Source: Saccharolobus shibatae B12
Lineage (GTDB): Archaea; Thermoproteota; Thermoprotei_A; Sulfolobales; Sulfolobaceae
NCBI RefSeq assembly: GCF_019175345.1
Contig: NZ_CP077717.1
Location: 1,712,001 to 1,776,000 of the forward strand
DNA: 64,000 nucleotides
Direction of reading: 5' to 3'
A model generated the notes under the pieces. It made no database searches. It saw only the letters and a list, made by a program, of their open reading frames with translations, and was not told the DNA's origin. Of the stretch, positions 19,153-29,041 are shown piece by piece. Made by a program: the position numbers and the translations under genes. Position 1 is the stretch's first letter; each line of letters opens with the position of its first letter.

Positions 19153-19674
19153 CCTACCAGTTATTATTCTTGAAATCAAGTTAAAGGTACCTGCAAAAAG
19201 GGCTATCCAGTAATAAATCGTGGGGTAACTTTCGACTAGGATTGTTATCATAACGTTTTTGTACGACATGCTCATGTTCTGACTCCCTATTATAAACAAG
19301 GGATATTTGGTTGGAGTAACATAACCCACTACGTAGTTAAATAATAAGTAAAATATCAAGGGATCCAACAAGTAGAGATAGCTTATCCAAGTTATTAATA
19401 GGTAGTTATTGATTACGTCCTTTTTCAAGGCGAGATAAATGTAATAAAGAGAAACACTTATCACATAGAATCTAAACGCAAACAAAATATAGTTTATTAT
19501 TATACCTATTTCCAATTCTTTACCTAGAAATTCTAAGTAGAATGAGAAGAGGCTATCCTTAATTACTACCATTCCTCCAGCGGAATAATACCACCAATAA
19601 CCCGGTAATAACGCTACTAGTACATTTAGTAACATGCTTATGACCAATATTAAAGTTCTTTTTCTAACTATCAT
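19135..19674 (-). CDS. Polytopic membrane protein
   Basis: 179 residues with about four or five membrane spans and no recognised family. Its start overlaps the stop of the upstream gene (19671) by 4 bases, so the two are translationally coupled and probably form a membrane complex. The final residues overlap the convergent glycosyltransferase gene. Confidence 0.75.
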   Translation of the reverse strand: MIVRKRTLILVISMLLNVLVALLPGYWWYYSAGGMVVIKDSLFSFYLEFLGKELEIGIIINYILFAFRFYVISVSLYYIYLALKKDVINNYLLITWISYLYLLDPLIFYLLFNYVVGYVTPTKYPLFIIGSQNMSMSYKNVMITILVESYPTIYYWIALFAGTFNLISRIITGRLSKLS

Positions 19675-20081
19675 ATCATTTCACTTTGCGAAAAGGTTGT
19701 ATTGAACATCTTCATCACTATCGTTAAGTTATATAAATTATCTTGAACTGTTCTCTCAAACATTTCCAAATTAGTAATAACTACACTTATGTTCTTTACT
19801 TCATTAGGGTTAATTGTTACCGGTTTTGATAAGTAAGTGTACTTCCCGGTTACGTTTAGTAAGGTTATTGGGAAGTTGAGAGTATTGTTAAAAGTTAAGA
19901 TTAACTGGTTATTGGAAATAACTAGGCCTATTTTTGGTTGTGAAGTGAATAATATGAGTATAGTGGAGTTGATTTGGTTCAATGTCGTTTGAAGTAAACC
20001 GTTGAAGTTATTGATGATGGCAAACTGAACGATTAGTACTGAAATGAACACTATTAAACCTATGATTTTACCTAAATCCAC
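19671..20081 (-). CDS. Secreted/anchored protein with one N-terminal membrane helix
   Basis: Residues 5-27 form a membrane helix or signal anchor; the remaining 110 residues are beta-rich, carry N-x-S/T sequons (NST, NVT, NIS, NLT, NTT) and probably lie outside the membrane. The pattern resembles a small pilin-like or transglutaminase-accessory protein, but no family can be assigned. It is coupled to the membrane protein that follows. Confidence 0.7.
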   Translation of the reverse strand: MDLGKIIGLIVFISVLIVQFAIINNFNGLLQTTLNQINSTILILFTSQPKIGLVISNNQLILTFNNTLNFPITLLNVTGKYTYLSKPVTINPNEVKNISVVITNLEMFERTVQDNLYNLTIVMKMFNTTFSQSEMI

Positions 20082-20104
20082 GTTTTAATATTATATGAAG
20101 ACTA

Positions 20105-21229
20105 CTATAAATGTTTCAAGGATAAAAGTGATATGATAGATATTATACACCCAACGTCCAAGGCCAACATTGAAATAGAGAAGCTATGGGTTAAATACAG
20201 TGCCAAACCTACAAATGATGGAGCGATCATCGTCCCAACTTGGGATACGGCGTTGGCGTAACCTATTGAAGTCCCCGCACTAGATTGTCCAGCTATTCTC
20301 ATTATTAGAGAATCAGTAGGAGGTCTATATGAGAACGAGAAAATCCCCAATAAGAAGGCCTCGGGTAATATATCGATGTTATTTGAGAAAATTATTGAAA
20401 ACGTCAGTAAGATGAATCCTATTAGATTTATTAAGATAACGTTACTATCGCCAAATCTTTCCACTAACCTTTCCACACTTAAAATCCCTACTAGCTGACC
20501 AACTCCGAAAAGAAGAAGAAATAGGGCTGATAGAGTTGGAGAGATCCCCCTATAAAGTACTAGCATTGGGAAAATCCACGTTGTTGTACCCCACGTGGAC
20601 CACAGCTCCCCTAATCTAACTAGTGTTGCCATTGTTATCTTTCTATCAAGGATTATCTTAAATGACCTCTTGATTTCAGTCCTATTGACACTTATCCTAT
20701 TGAAATAGGTGAAAATTGCAATTAGTCCAAAACTTATGGCCATGATTAGGTAAATAAATCTCCATAAATGCAACAGAAAACTTGCTATTACACCCAAGGT
20801 GATGATAGTTATTGGTCCTGCGCTTTCCACTAAAGCCACGTAAAATGTGAACTTTGAGCTGTTGGAATAACTAACTGCAACTATTTTCATGGCTGACGGA
20901 AATATGGCAGCTGTTATTAGTCCTTCTATGAGGTAGGCTATAAGTAGAATAGCGTAACTTGTAAGGAAGAGAAAGAGTAATAGGTTCATCCCCACTAAGA
21001 GAATCGATGCGTACTCCACAGCACTGCTTGGGCCTATTCTGTCTATAATCAAACCCCAAGGTATTGAGGAGACAACGTAACCCACGTAAAAAGCTGTTGC
21101 AACTAGCCCTATCTGTATGGAGTTTAGGTGGAAAAGTAGGGCAATTGGTAATGATATAACTCCCCAACTGAGTCTTAAAAACAACTGAAGAAAAGTTCCT
21201 ATCCAACTCACTATTATATTTCTTAACAC
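20105..21229 (-). CDS. MFS transporter
   Basis: 374 residues, about 12 membrane spans. The loop between spans 2 and 3 carries PWGLIIDRIGPSS, a form of the MFS signature (G-x3-D-R-x-G). The central basic loop near residues 175-190 separates the two halves. The substrate is unknown; the sequence resembles organic-acid, sugar or drug facilitators. It is separated from the convergent-side small genes by 23 bases and may be first in that operon. The region upstream (21230-21325) must also hold the promoter of the divergent gene. Confidence 0.85.
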   Translation of the reverse strand: MLRNIIVSWIGTFLQLFLRLSWGVISLPIALLFHLNSIQIGLVATAFYVGYVVSSIPWGLIIDRIGPSSAVEYASILLVGMNLLLFLFLTSYAILLIAYLIEGLITAAIFPSAMKIVAVSYSNSSKFTFYVALVESAGPITIITLGVIASFLLHLWRFIYLIMAISFGLIAIFTYFNRISVNRTEIKRSFKIILDRKITMATLVRLGELWSTWGTTTWIFPMLVLYRGISPTLSALFLLLFGVGQLVGILSVERLVERFGDSNVILINLIGFILLTFSIIFSNNIDILPEAFLLGIFSFSYRPPTDSLIMRIAGQSSAGTSIGYANAVSQVGTMIAPSFVGLALYLTHSFSISMLALDVGCIISIISLLSLKHL

Positions 21230-21325
21230 AAAATGACAATGGGTAAAATCTCGCTTTTATGATTATCGTTCTAAAATATTTTTAGGATAAAATAATTTTA
21301 TAATCTCCTAGGCGTATATTCAATT

Positions 21326-21802
21326 ATGCCGAGAGAGTTAACCCCCATTGAGCAGTTACAATTACTTTTACCAGGTTATAGGGGGTATAAAGCAAAAGAT
21401 CTAATTAGACAAGACGATTTCCTAGTTAGGAGAGCAGTGGTTGATAGGTTAGAACAAACGATAAGGGTAATCTCTGAAAAAGAAAGTTTCATTGCTTCAA
21501 CTGATCCGTTCTCACCCCAACTTAAGGTAATGGAGTTCTTGATCTCTAAAATCAGGGAGCTAATAAACAATATAATGTCGAGTCAAGGTGGAGGTGCGGA
21601 TATTTACGCCAGGTGGAAAGTTACGACTGAGGAACTGGATCAAATCGTTAATCACGATATGAAGATGATTGATATAGCTTCACAATTGGTGGAGCTTGCT
21701 AAGAATAATAGAATTGAAGAGTTCGAACCATTACTTAATGACCTAAGAGCAATATTTTATGATAGGATGAAATTATTTTATCCTCCGGAACTTAGAAAAT
21801 AG
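21326..21802 (+). CDS. Conserved helical protein of the SPFH cluster
   Basis: 158 residues, soluble and mainly helical, starting MPRELTPIEQLQLLLPGYRG and containing DLIRQDDFLVRRAV. I do not recognise a named family. It lies 43 bases before the SPFH gene in the same direction, so it may be a partner or adaptor. A TATA-like stretch lies at about 21292-21300. Confidence 0.75.
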   Translation: MPRELTPIEQLQLLLPGYRGYKAKDLIRQDDFLVRRAVVDRLEQTIRVISEKESFIASTDPFSPQLKVMEFLISKIRELINNIMSSQGGGADIYARWKVTTEELDQIVNHDMKMIDIASQLVELAKNNRIEEFEPLLNDLRAIFYDRMKLFYPPELRK

Positions 21803-21845
21803 TTACGAAAAAATTTAAATACCAATACTAGAATAATTTTAATAT

Positions 21846-22712
21846 ATGTCTTTAACTATTAGAGGTCAAGTTATTTCGACAGAAAAAGAAGATGGATCAA
21901 GTTTTATGACAGCTGATGCTATAATTTTCAAATATCCGAAGGAGGCAATTACTTCGAAATCACTTATAATAGTACAACCCACAGAGAGAGCAATAGTTTT
22001 AATACAAGGTCAAATTGTTGCGGATTTACCTCCAGGTAGTCATAATATTCAAACTCCAGGAAATCCGGTTTCAGCTTTTCTATCTAAGTTTAGGTATAAC
22101 ACATTGCCATATGATACCGTAGTTTATTACGTTTCAACTACTAGACATGAGGTTAGAGTAGCGGGTGTTAGTCAGACAGACGATTTAGTACCCTTGGAGT
22201 ATGAGACGGCAATATACTTTAGAGTTCAAAACCCTGCAGCCTTAGTGACTAATGTCCAGTTCGGTTCCCTATATTTCAAAGATGCAGACCTAGCTCATTA
22301 TATTTCACCAATTGTAGATCAAGAAGTTAGTTCGGTACTTAATAGGGTAAATCTAACTGATGTTTTCAAGAAATTCTCTGAAATTTCCACTGCAGTTACG
22401 GCAGCGTTAAAGCAATTCTTAGCAGAAATAGGCGTAGATCTAATATCTGTAAGAATAACCAGACTTCTGCCTCAAGATCCAGAGTTGAGAAGAATAATAC
22501 AATTAAGAGATATGGGAATACCATTAATGGATGCAGTTCGAATGGGTTTGGCTAGAATATTAGCTGAACAGCAGAACGCAGCAGCAGTCAATATGGCAAT
22601 CGGAGTGCCGTATTATCCAAACCTATCAACAATAGTTAATCTACCAGACGGCCTAATAAGAGTAGGTATAGGTAGAAGGGGGCAACAACAGAGTGGTGGA
22701 ACACAACAGTAG
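21846..22712 (+). CDS. SPFH/band-7 domain protein
   Basis: 288 residues. The region ERAIVLIQGQIVADLPPGSH is the typical first strand pair of the SPFH (stomatin/prohibitin/flotillin) domain, which runs to about residue 205 and ends in helical LPQDPELRRII. A Gln-rich tail (GRRGQQQSGGTQQ) follows. There is no obvious N-terminal membrane helix, so attachment may be peripheral or through the downstream membrane protein, whose gene overlaps by 20 bases. SPFH proteins oligomerise on membranes and organise transporters or proteases. A TATA-like AATTTAAATA at about 21812 predicts a leaderless ATG. Confidence 0.85.
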   Translation: MSLTIRGQVISTEKEDGSSFMTADAIIFKYPKEAITSKSLIIVQPTERAIVLIQGQIVADLPPGSHNIQTPGNPVSAFLSKFRYNTLPYDTVVYYVSTTRHEVRVAGVSQTDDLVPLEYETAIYFRVQNPAALVTNVQFGSLYFKDADLAHYISPIVDQEVSSVLNRVNLTDVFKKFSEISTAVTAALKQFLAEIGVDLISVRITRLLPQDPELRRIIQLRDMGIPLMDAVRMGLARILAEQQNAAAVNMAIGVPYYPNLSTIVNLPDGLIRVGIGRRGQQQSGGTQQ

Positions 22713-23109
22713 AATTTTAGGTTATAATATTGCGACATCAATTGGTTATTCTTTTATCTTAACTATAATTATGGCAATAGTATCATTAATAGTTAAGGCA
22801 TTCTATCCTCCAAGTCCCTTTGATATTTCACCAATTGAGGCAATAATCCACTCTCCTGCAGAAGGAATAGTACAGATTTTAATATTGGTAATATTGGTTG
22901 CATTTGTCTTTCCTGCAAGGACAGTTCTTGGAAAATCATCTTTGATTCAAGTTAGAAAAATAGGGTTAATAACGGCATTATCTTATTTGGTCTTTTCCTT
23001 ATTGCCATATGCCTTTCAAGTATCTTATCCTCAAGCGTACTTAGGATTAACGATAGCGTATAATTTGCTAAACGGTGCATTTGCAGGATCTATAAGTACC
23101 ATTATATGA
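22693..23109 (+). CDS. Four-helix membrane protein overlapping the SPFH gene
   Basis: 138 residues with four predicted spans (about 15-40, 55-75, 90-108 and 113-135). The GTG start lies inside the 3' end of the SPFH gene in another frame, which implies coupled translation and a stable partnership. It is a likely membrane anchor for the SPFH oligomer, comparable to the NfeD-type partners of stomatins in position though not obviously in sequence. Confidence 0.75.
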   Translation: MVEHNSRILGYNIATSIGYSFILTIIMAIVSLIVKAFYPPSPFDISPIEAIIHSPAEGIVQILILVILVAFVFPARTVLGKSSLIQVRKIGLITALSYLVFSLLPYAFQVSYPQAYLGLTIAYNLLNGAFAGSISTII

Positions 23110-23672
23110 ATATGAGTTTTTCTTATTAGAACAAACAATCCTTCGCCTTGTTGGTTAATATTTAGAAACAAGCATCGTTATACTATACTTTTATAAAATA
23201 TTTGGTAGCTAATATCGTGATAGGGTATCAAGAAAATGATACAATTATTTTCCTTATTTATAATTAAGTATAGCTATTGACACTACCATAAAAATATTGA
23301 TATTTCATATCAGCCATCAGAAAATTTAATAGTTTACAATATGTTTATATCTTTTGTAAATCTTTAAACTAAAATGTCATTTCTTGCTTTACGCAATAAC
23401 CTTTTTTTAATAATTGATCTATCTTTATAAAATTTGCCTTAATTTTCCCATATAACTAAAATATTTTCAGCTTTATCATATATATATACTAATAATATGT
23501 TATTACTAGTAATGATAACAACTTTCACAGTTCTATATCATTCTTCATAAGTAGTACTATAAATTGATTAGCTTTCCTAATGACCAATTTCTTTCATGGA
23601 GATGACTGGTACATGGTAAATAAATAGAAATCTTATATGCTAATAAGGACGTCGTGTAGTTAACTTTTCTAA
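23110..23672. other. A+T-rich spacer
   Basis: About 560 bases with no ORF, repeat or hairpin that stands out. Promoter-like A+T runs precede the glycosyltransferase gene (for example CTTATATGC at about 23632). Confidence 0.4.
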
Positions 23673-25058
23673 TTGAGAATAAATACTATTTATTTAAATA
23701 TTTTTATTTTTCTAAGTTGCGGAGTATACATAATTCTTAGTTATTATATATCTAATTTAGATGAAAAAAACCCAAGGATTTATAAGATTTGGGTGTTGAT
23801 AAAAGTGGAGAATATGTTATACGAATTAGAGAACGTGCTGTATATGCTCGAATACGGCGTCTTCATATATTTTCCAGTGAACTTTGCGATATTCTTCTTA
23901 TTTAGACAATTTTTATTACGCTATTTCTCTAGAAGTTATAGACCCTATTCCACTGGTTTAACTAGAGATAAGGCAAAAGTAACTGCAGTAATTCCAGAAT
24001 ACGGTGAGAGTCTCGAGATTTTCGAAAGATGCATTAAGTCAGTTGCAAAAAACAATCCAGACGAGATAATAGTAGTCCACGATGATAAGAGAAAGGAAGT
24101 AGTTGATATAGCCAAAAAGTACGGTGCTAAGGTCATAAGCCTCAGTAAGAGGGTTGGTAAACGCGGGGCATTAGTCATAGGTTGGCTAAACGCAATTGGA
24201 GATATAATAGTTCAGTTGGATAGCGATACGATAATGGAGGATAATACTATAAATGAAATCATTAAACCCTTTGCAGACCCTAAGGTGGCTGGAGTTCAAG
24301 GAAGACCAATGTTATTCAGAACTGATGGCAGAATTCCCTACTTATTTGGACAAATAATAGAGTATAGTAGGGATATTGTTGTTAGAGCACTAAATGGCAC
24401 GTTAAATGTAATTGATGGAAAGATTGCTGCTTACAGAAGAAGCTATCTACTGGAGATTATAAGGAACTTCAATCATGATACCTACGGAAAGAGAAGACTA
24501 ATTGTCGCAGACGATAAAGCGCTGACTTATTACGCAAATATGAATGGTTATAAGACGGTCTATCAAGCTACGGCAGTAGCCAAATCAGCAGCTCAACTTA
24601 CGTTTTTAAAATTCCTCAACCAACAGTTGAGATGGGCTAGAAGCGGCTATCTTTATCTAATAAAGGAAATGAGGAGTGGCTTATTTTTCAAAATGCCAGG
24701 GAAATATAGATTTCACATGTTAACGTATCTATTTGCTCCATTCTCATTCGCTTTGGCATTAATAGATACACTCTTAGTTCCCGGAAATCCCACTGCGTGG
24801 TCTTGGAGTTATTTAGCTTATTATGGATTTAACATACCTATAATATTATATTCACTACTTATATTTATTATTGGTCTTTATTTAAGCATGAAAATATCCT
24901 TTGTAATCTTGAACCTTAAGCTCCCTGATAAAATGTCTTTTCTTGACATTATTACACTAGGTATTCTCGGTTTATTTGTAATATTCCCCATGTTCATATA
25001 TGCAGCTATCACCCATTACGGTGTTTCAGAATGGAGGGGAAGTAGCTATTTAGGTTAG
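23673..25058 (+). CDS. Membrane-bound processive GT2 glycosyltransferase (cellulose/hyaluronan-synthase type)
   Basis: A GT2 domain with [10 protein letters not shown], the sugar-binding aspartates in QLDSDT, the acceptor-side VADDKAL and the processive signature QQLRWAR, set between membrane spans (about residues 58-80 and four more after residue 330). This is the layout of synthases that polymerise and extrude a polysaccharide. Coordinates give the longest frame (TTG 23673). A TATA-like TTTATAAG at about 23778 predicts a leaderless start at GTG 23805, which would remove the first 44 residues. It is probably co-transcribed with the two following genes (spacings 8 and 10 bases). Confidence 0.88.
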   Translation: MRINTIYLNIFIFLSCGVYIILSYYISNLDEKNPRIYKIWVLIKVENMLYELENVLYMLEYGVFIYFPVNFAIFFLFRQFLLRYFSRSYRPYSTGLTRDKAKVTAVIPEYGESLEIFERCIKSVAKNNPDEIIVVHDDKRKEVVDIAKKYGAKVISLSKRVGKRGALVIGWLNAIGDIIVQLDSDTIMEDNTINEIIKPFADPKVAGVQGRPMLFRTDGRIPYLFGQIIEYSRDIVVRALNGTLNVIDGKIAAYRRSYLLEIIRNFNHDTYGKRRLIVADDKALTYYANMNGYKTVYQATAVAKSAAQLTFLKFLNQQLRWARSGYLYLIKEMRSGLFFKMPGKYRFHMLTYLFAPFSFALALIDTLLVPGNPTAWSWSYLAYYGFNIPIILYSLLIFIIGLYLSMKISFVILNLKLPDKMSFLDIITLGILGLFVIFPMFIYAAITHYGVSEWRGSSYLG

Positions 25059-25066
25059 GTGAAAAA

Positions 25067-25513
25067 ATGGATAAAATTTTAGTTTCAAAAAATGAGTTAA
25101 GAGAAGACGATTTAATTAATGACTATTTAATGGAAATGGTAAAAAAGTTAGATCAAAAAGTTATTAGTGCTAGGAGAAATGTTGAAATTAACGGAATTCT
25201 CAGTCCGTTCTATTTGGATCTAGAGAAGGAAATAAGATTGATCTTTATATACGAAGAACAAACACTAACATATCTTAACTCCCATAAGGAGAATATTAAA
25301 AAGATAAAGGAACTGAGGAGAAAGGATGTAAAAATCATCCTTCTAGTTAGTGAGATGTCACAGCTTGATCTCAATAAAGTATTAAATCTATGTGAAAGTA
25401 AGATTATTCCTAATGTTTCTATTACTAAGGGCGAAGTGAAGTCTGTATCAGCTTGTAAAGAACTAGAAATACATGGATATCAAGGATGGATATTGAAGGA
25501 TTTTGAGGAGTAA
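25067..25513 (+). CDS. Hypothetical protein between glycosyltransferase and secreted protein
   Basis: 148 residues, soluble, with alternating helices and strands (IRLIFIYEEQ, DVKIILLVSEM, ACKELEIHGYQGW). The central part may be a Rossmann-like or PD-(D/E)XK-like domain, but catalytic residues are not convincing and no family is assigned. A GGTGA ribosome-binding site 5 bases before the ATG overlaps the region just after the upstream stop, indicating an operon. Confidence 0.7.
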   Translation: MDKILVSKNELREDDLINDYLMEMVKKLDQKVISARRNVEINGILSPFYLDLEKEIRLIFIYEEQTLTYLNSHKENIKKIKELRRKDVKIILLVSEMSQLDLNKVLNLCESKIIPNVSITKGEVKSVSACKELEIHGYQGWILKDFEE

Positions 25514-25523
25514 GTGATGCAAA

Positions 25524-27602
25524 ATGTATAAATCAATAGTCTTAATCCTTCTAATACTCTTCCCGTTAGTATTATCTGGAGTCATAAATTCCTCATCTAC
25601 ATCACCACCTTTTTCATACTTCATTACAGCCAATTGGAAGACAATTCCCACATTGGATAACCTTACAACGATAAATTTAAACTTAATTACTTTCTTAAAC
25701 TCTACTAAGGTAAACGCTTATGCCCTAATTGCGAAGATATTTTTACCTGAAGGAGTTTTGAATGCTAGTGAAGGACATTATATAGAAGATATTTTGCCCT
25801 TATCCTCTCAGGTTCAACAATATAACATACAGTTTAACGTTAGCATAGTTAATACAAGTTTACCTAATAAATTAAATTTCCCAGTGATGTTGATGTTAAT
25901 CACTGAAAGTGGAGGTAACGTATCTTATAATACTTCACTTACTTTGCCCTATTATGGTACGTATAACTTTAGTATTAAACTGTTAAATTCAAGCTTAATA
26001 CAAGGCTTCCAAGACGTTATCTTCAGAATCAATACACAATCTCCGCTTTACAATGGCTCTATCTCATCCCCATACTTTATGAAAAACGTTAGTTTGTCTT
26101 ACGTTAACGAGAGTAAGGACATCTCAGTGAAGCTATTCGTTCCATTTGAAAATAGTCTGATCTATCATTTAAATATTCCATTAACCATACGATTTTTAAC
26201 ACCTTATAACCTCTATTATGTCAAGCAATTCGTTTTAGAAACTAACGTAAATACTTCAATACCAACGCTATACGCAAATGTTCAAGCTCCTACTAGAGTA
26301 GTTTACCCGGGTTATAATAACTTTAATATCTCGATAGTAAACAAGGAGAGCCTTTCAATAAGTAACCTCACCTTAATTGCCAAATATAACAATACTATGA
26401 AGAAGTTAACCATTCCCTACTTACCTTCAAATAGTGCAATGAATTTCACTTTATCCTTCTACGCTAATTCAAACGTTTCGCTCAAACTTTATGTTTTCTT
26501 CTACACACCATTAGGTTTTGATAACGTAAGTTTAGGTAGCTACTATTTCCCTATAGAGTACCCAATAAGTGTAACGTGGAATAACGGTAATATCAATGTA
26601 TCTAATCGTGATAACGTCACGCTAAATAACATAACGGTTCAGTTTGGACAAGACACTGTAAAGATACTAAAATTATCTCCTAAAGGGGATATCTTGTATC
26701 CTGCAACTATAAAACCTAACTTTGTTTACATTGCCTTTTATGCTGATAATAGGATCTTTTCTTACTCGCAGAAAGTTTACGAAGTCCCATTCGTCAAGTT
26801 GAATTTGACATACCAATTCATCAACATAACTAGATCAACAACCGGAACATACACAGCAACACTAATACTATACATACAAAACACAGGAGACCAATACGCC
26901 AACAACATATACATCCTAATAAAACCCAACGGAACAGCAATAACACCACCATTCTACATAATCTCACAAATACTACCAAACGAAACAATAGCCATCCCAT
27001 TCTCTTTACGCGCAACAAATAACGCACTGGTTCAGATATCGATGTTCTACTACCATAATAACCAGACATACATCAAAAACATCACAATACCACTAAATTA
27101 TGCTAAAGCAGTGTCACCTGTAGCAGTTAGGCTGAATGTGACATACCAATTCATCAACATAACTAGATCAACAACCGGAACATACACAGCAACACTAATA
27201 CTATACATACAAAACACAGGAGACCAATACGCCAACAACATATACATCCTAATAAAACCCAACGGAACAGCAATAACACCACCATTCTACATAATCTCAC
27301 AAATACTACCAAACGAAACAATAGCAATACCTTTTACAGTACACGTCACAAAGAATACCGTATTCCAGATATCGATGTTCTACTACCATAATAACCAGAC
27401 ATACATCAAAAACATCACAATACCACTAAACTACGTCAAACTATCACCAGGGCAGACTGTAGTCAAATACCTAGCCAACTACGTTGGAAAATATACGTTA
27501 TACCAAGTATACGGAATACCCGCCATTGTAATAGCGTTCATATTAATTATTATATTAATATCTATTGTCCCTGCAGTCAGGAAAAATACGACTAAAGAGT
27601 AA
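25524..27602 (+). CDS. Large secreted, membrane-anchored beta-repeat protein
   Basis: 692 residues. Residues 1-18 are a signal peptide and residues about 660-685 a C-terminal membrane anchor followed by a short basic tail. In between is a beta-rich, Asn/Thr/Tyr-rich extracellular region with dozens of N-x-S/T sequons, resembling CARDB/NPCBM-like Ig-type modules of archaeal surface proteins. The last two modules (from about residue 425 and 540) are nearly identical at DNA level. It follows the glycosyltransferase operon, so it may be an S-layer-associated protein or a carrier for the polysaccharide. Confidence 0.8.
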   Translation: MYKSIVLILLILFPLVLSGVINSSSTSPPFSYFITANWKTIPTLDNLTTINLNLITFLNSTKVNAYALIAKIFLPEGVLNASEGHYIEDILPLSSQVQQYNIQFNVSIVNTSLPNKLNFPVMLMLITESGGNVSYNTSLTLPYYGTYNFSIKLLNSSLIQGFQDVIFRINTQSPLYNGSISSPYFMKNVSLSYVNESKDISVKLFVPFENSLIYHLNIPLTIRFLTPYNLYYVKQFVLETNVNTSIPTLYANVQAPTRVVYPGYNNFNISIVNKESLSISNLTLIAKYNNTMKKLTIPYLPSNSAMNFTLSFYANSNVSLKLYVFFYTPLGFDNVSLGSYYFPIEYPISVTWNNGNINVSNRDNVTLNNITVQFGQDTVKILKLSPKGDILYPATIKPNFVYIAFYADNRIFSYSQKVYEVPFVKLNLTYQFINITRSTTGTYTATLILYIQNTGDQYANNIYILIKPNGTAITPPFYIISQILPNETIAIPFSLRATNNALVQISMFYYHNNQTYIKNITIPLNYAKAVSPVAVRLNVTYQFINITRSTTGTYTATLILYIQNTGDQYANNIYILIKPNGTAITPPFYIISQILPNETIAIPFTVHVTKNTVFQISMFYYHNNQTYIKNITIPLNYVKLSPGQTVVKYLANYVGKYTLYQVYGIPAIVIAFILIIILISIVPAVRKNTTKE
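26807..27097 (+). repeat. Internal gene repeat, copy 1
   Basis: The first 186 bases (26807-26992) are identical to 27140-27325, then about 40 bases differ, then 65 bases (27033-27097) are again identical to 27366-27430. The period is 333 bases (111 codons). The repeated blocks use C- and A-ending codons (ACA, ATA, AAC, TAC) unlike the rest of the gene. Confidence 0.9.
27140..27430 (+). repeat. Internal gene repeat, copy 2
   Basis: Second copy of the 111-codon module, offset 333 bases. The diverged middle (27326-27365) codes FTVHVTKNTVF where copy 1 has FSLRATNNALV, so the two modules differ only in that patch. Confidence 0.9.
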
Positions 27603-27828
27603 AGTATGCTCTTTCTTTTTATATATACGTTTAGAAGTTTTTTCCTATATATTCGATAAACGTTTTTTAATGGAGAATGTAGAATCATAACTAAATAATT
27701 TTTATATTGTTTTCACGTATCCTATAAGTAAGTATCTAAATAAATAACTTATCTTCAATAATATTAAACATTCAAGAAATAAGCCTCTTAGGCATAAATA
27801 CTTTTAAACTAGATTGTAAAAATCTCTA

Positions 27829-28572
27829 TTACCCTTGGGATAAAATCCTCTCTATTAACTTCCCTACTTTCTGCATTTCTTCCGCTTCTCCCATATTGCT
27901 ATATTGTACCAACTTCTCGTCAAAGGGAATAGTAAGTATATCACACTTTACATCTTGACTAATTTCTTTAACTATTTGGTCAATTTCTTTCTGAATGTCA
28001 CCTATTTGAGGTACCATGTTAATTACGAAAGCGAGGGGTTTGGATTTAGTTCTATTTATTGTGTCTAGAAAATATTTTACAACATCTGTAATATCATTCC
28101 TAATAGCGTCAGTTATTCCTACTGCAGCTATGAGATAGTTGGGGAAATTTCTCTTAAACATTTCATATTCATCATATACCAATGGATCGTTAGTCATGAA
28201 AATTCTACCGTAATCTACTATGATGATATCATAGCCTTTCGATACAAGATCAACGTAAGCTTTTTCAGCCTTTTCACCAATGTCTTTAACCTTATGATGT
28301 AGCTCTTTCTCATTTACTGGATCACTATATAACTTAAATAACGTTAAGTTATCGTTAACCTTATACTCATATTGTTCCTTGCCTAAACCTTCCACTATTG
28401 CCTTATGAAAACCAATACCGTTAAAGCCTAAAATTAAAGACCCCATGGAAAGCAGATCCTTATCAATATATAAAACCTTATATTTTTTTGAAAGATATAG
28501 TGCAGTATTTAACGCAATCGTTGTTTTCCCGACACCACCTTTTAAACCTATAATACCAATTCTAATCTTCAT
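27829..28572 (-). CDS. ParA/MinD-family ATPase
   Basis: Deviant Walker A KGGVGKTT at residues 11-18, the switch strand IIIVDYGRIF (Walker B) and an orphan gene context. Members position membrane complexes, chromosomes or surface structures by ATP-driven cycling. The C-terminus (MQKVGKLIERIL) is a helix that could touch the membrane. No parB-like gene adjoins it. It is convergent with the secreted-protein gene and may serve that surface cluster, which is inference. The usual Asp of the Walker B strand is followed by Tyr-Gly rather than Thr/Pro. Confidence 0.85.
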   Translation of the reverse strand: MKIRIGIIGLKGGVGKTTIALNTALYLSKKYKVLYIDKDLLSMGSLILGFNGIGFHKAIVEGLGKEQYEYKVNDNLTLFKLYSDPVNEKELHHKVKDIGEKAEKAYVDLVSKGYDIIIVDYGRIFMTNDPLVYDEYEMFKRNFPNYLIAAVGITDAIRNDITDVVKYFLDTINRTKSKPLAFVINMVPQIGDIQKEIDQIVKEISQDVKCDILTIPFDEKLVQYSNMGEAEEMQKVGKLIERILSQG

Positions 28573-29041
28573 TATAGAGAAGTCACAAAATGAGAAAATA
28601 AAATTTACTCATAATAGTGATTTTTCTTTCATACTTGTTGAAATTTTTTCTGTCTAGATTTTCTAGTTCTTGTAAAGTTTGGATGACTAATACATAAACA
28701 CTCCTTTATTCAAAATCTAAAAACTTTCTTAAGATGGAATGATAGCTCGTGTTAACAAATGAGCAAACTACTTTTTTATATAACCTAGAAAAGAACAAAC
28801 TTTCCCCTTAGTTTAAAAGTCATTGAAGTCCAACTCTGGATTTAACAATGAGTAGATAAATACGAAATAAAAGTGATTTTTGTTAAAGCGTTCCACAATT
28901 CATTAATGACTTTCCATAGATATTTTTATTATGGAAAATCTAAGCATTGCCCTACTAGTAGGAGTTGCTACTCATTTTCCTTGAAACTACTTTTCTAGCT
29001 TTTAATGAATACATATAAGTGTTTAGTTAGTATGTTAATTT
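28573..29041. other. Divergent promoter spacer
   Basis: About 470 A+T-rich bases between the ParA gene and the XdhC-like gene. No ORF, repeat or RNA gene was recognised. Confidence 0.4.

Noticed and set aside
20871-21239. Second minus-strand ORF over the MFS gene
   Set aside because: Out-of-frame shadow of the transporter; low-quality composition.
26830-27069. Minus-strand ORF in the repeat of the secreted protein
   Set aside because: Antisense of the C/A-rich codon block; the mirrored repeat explains it.
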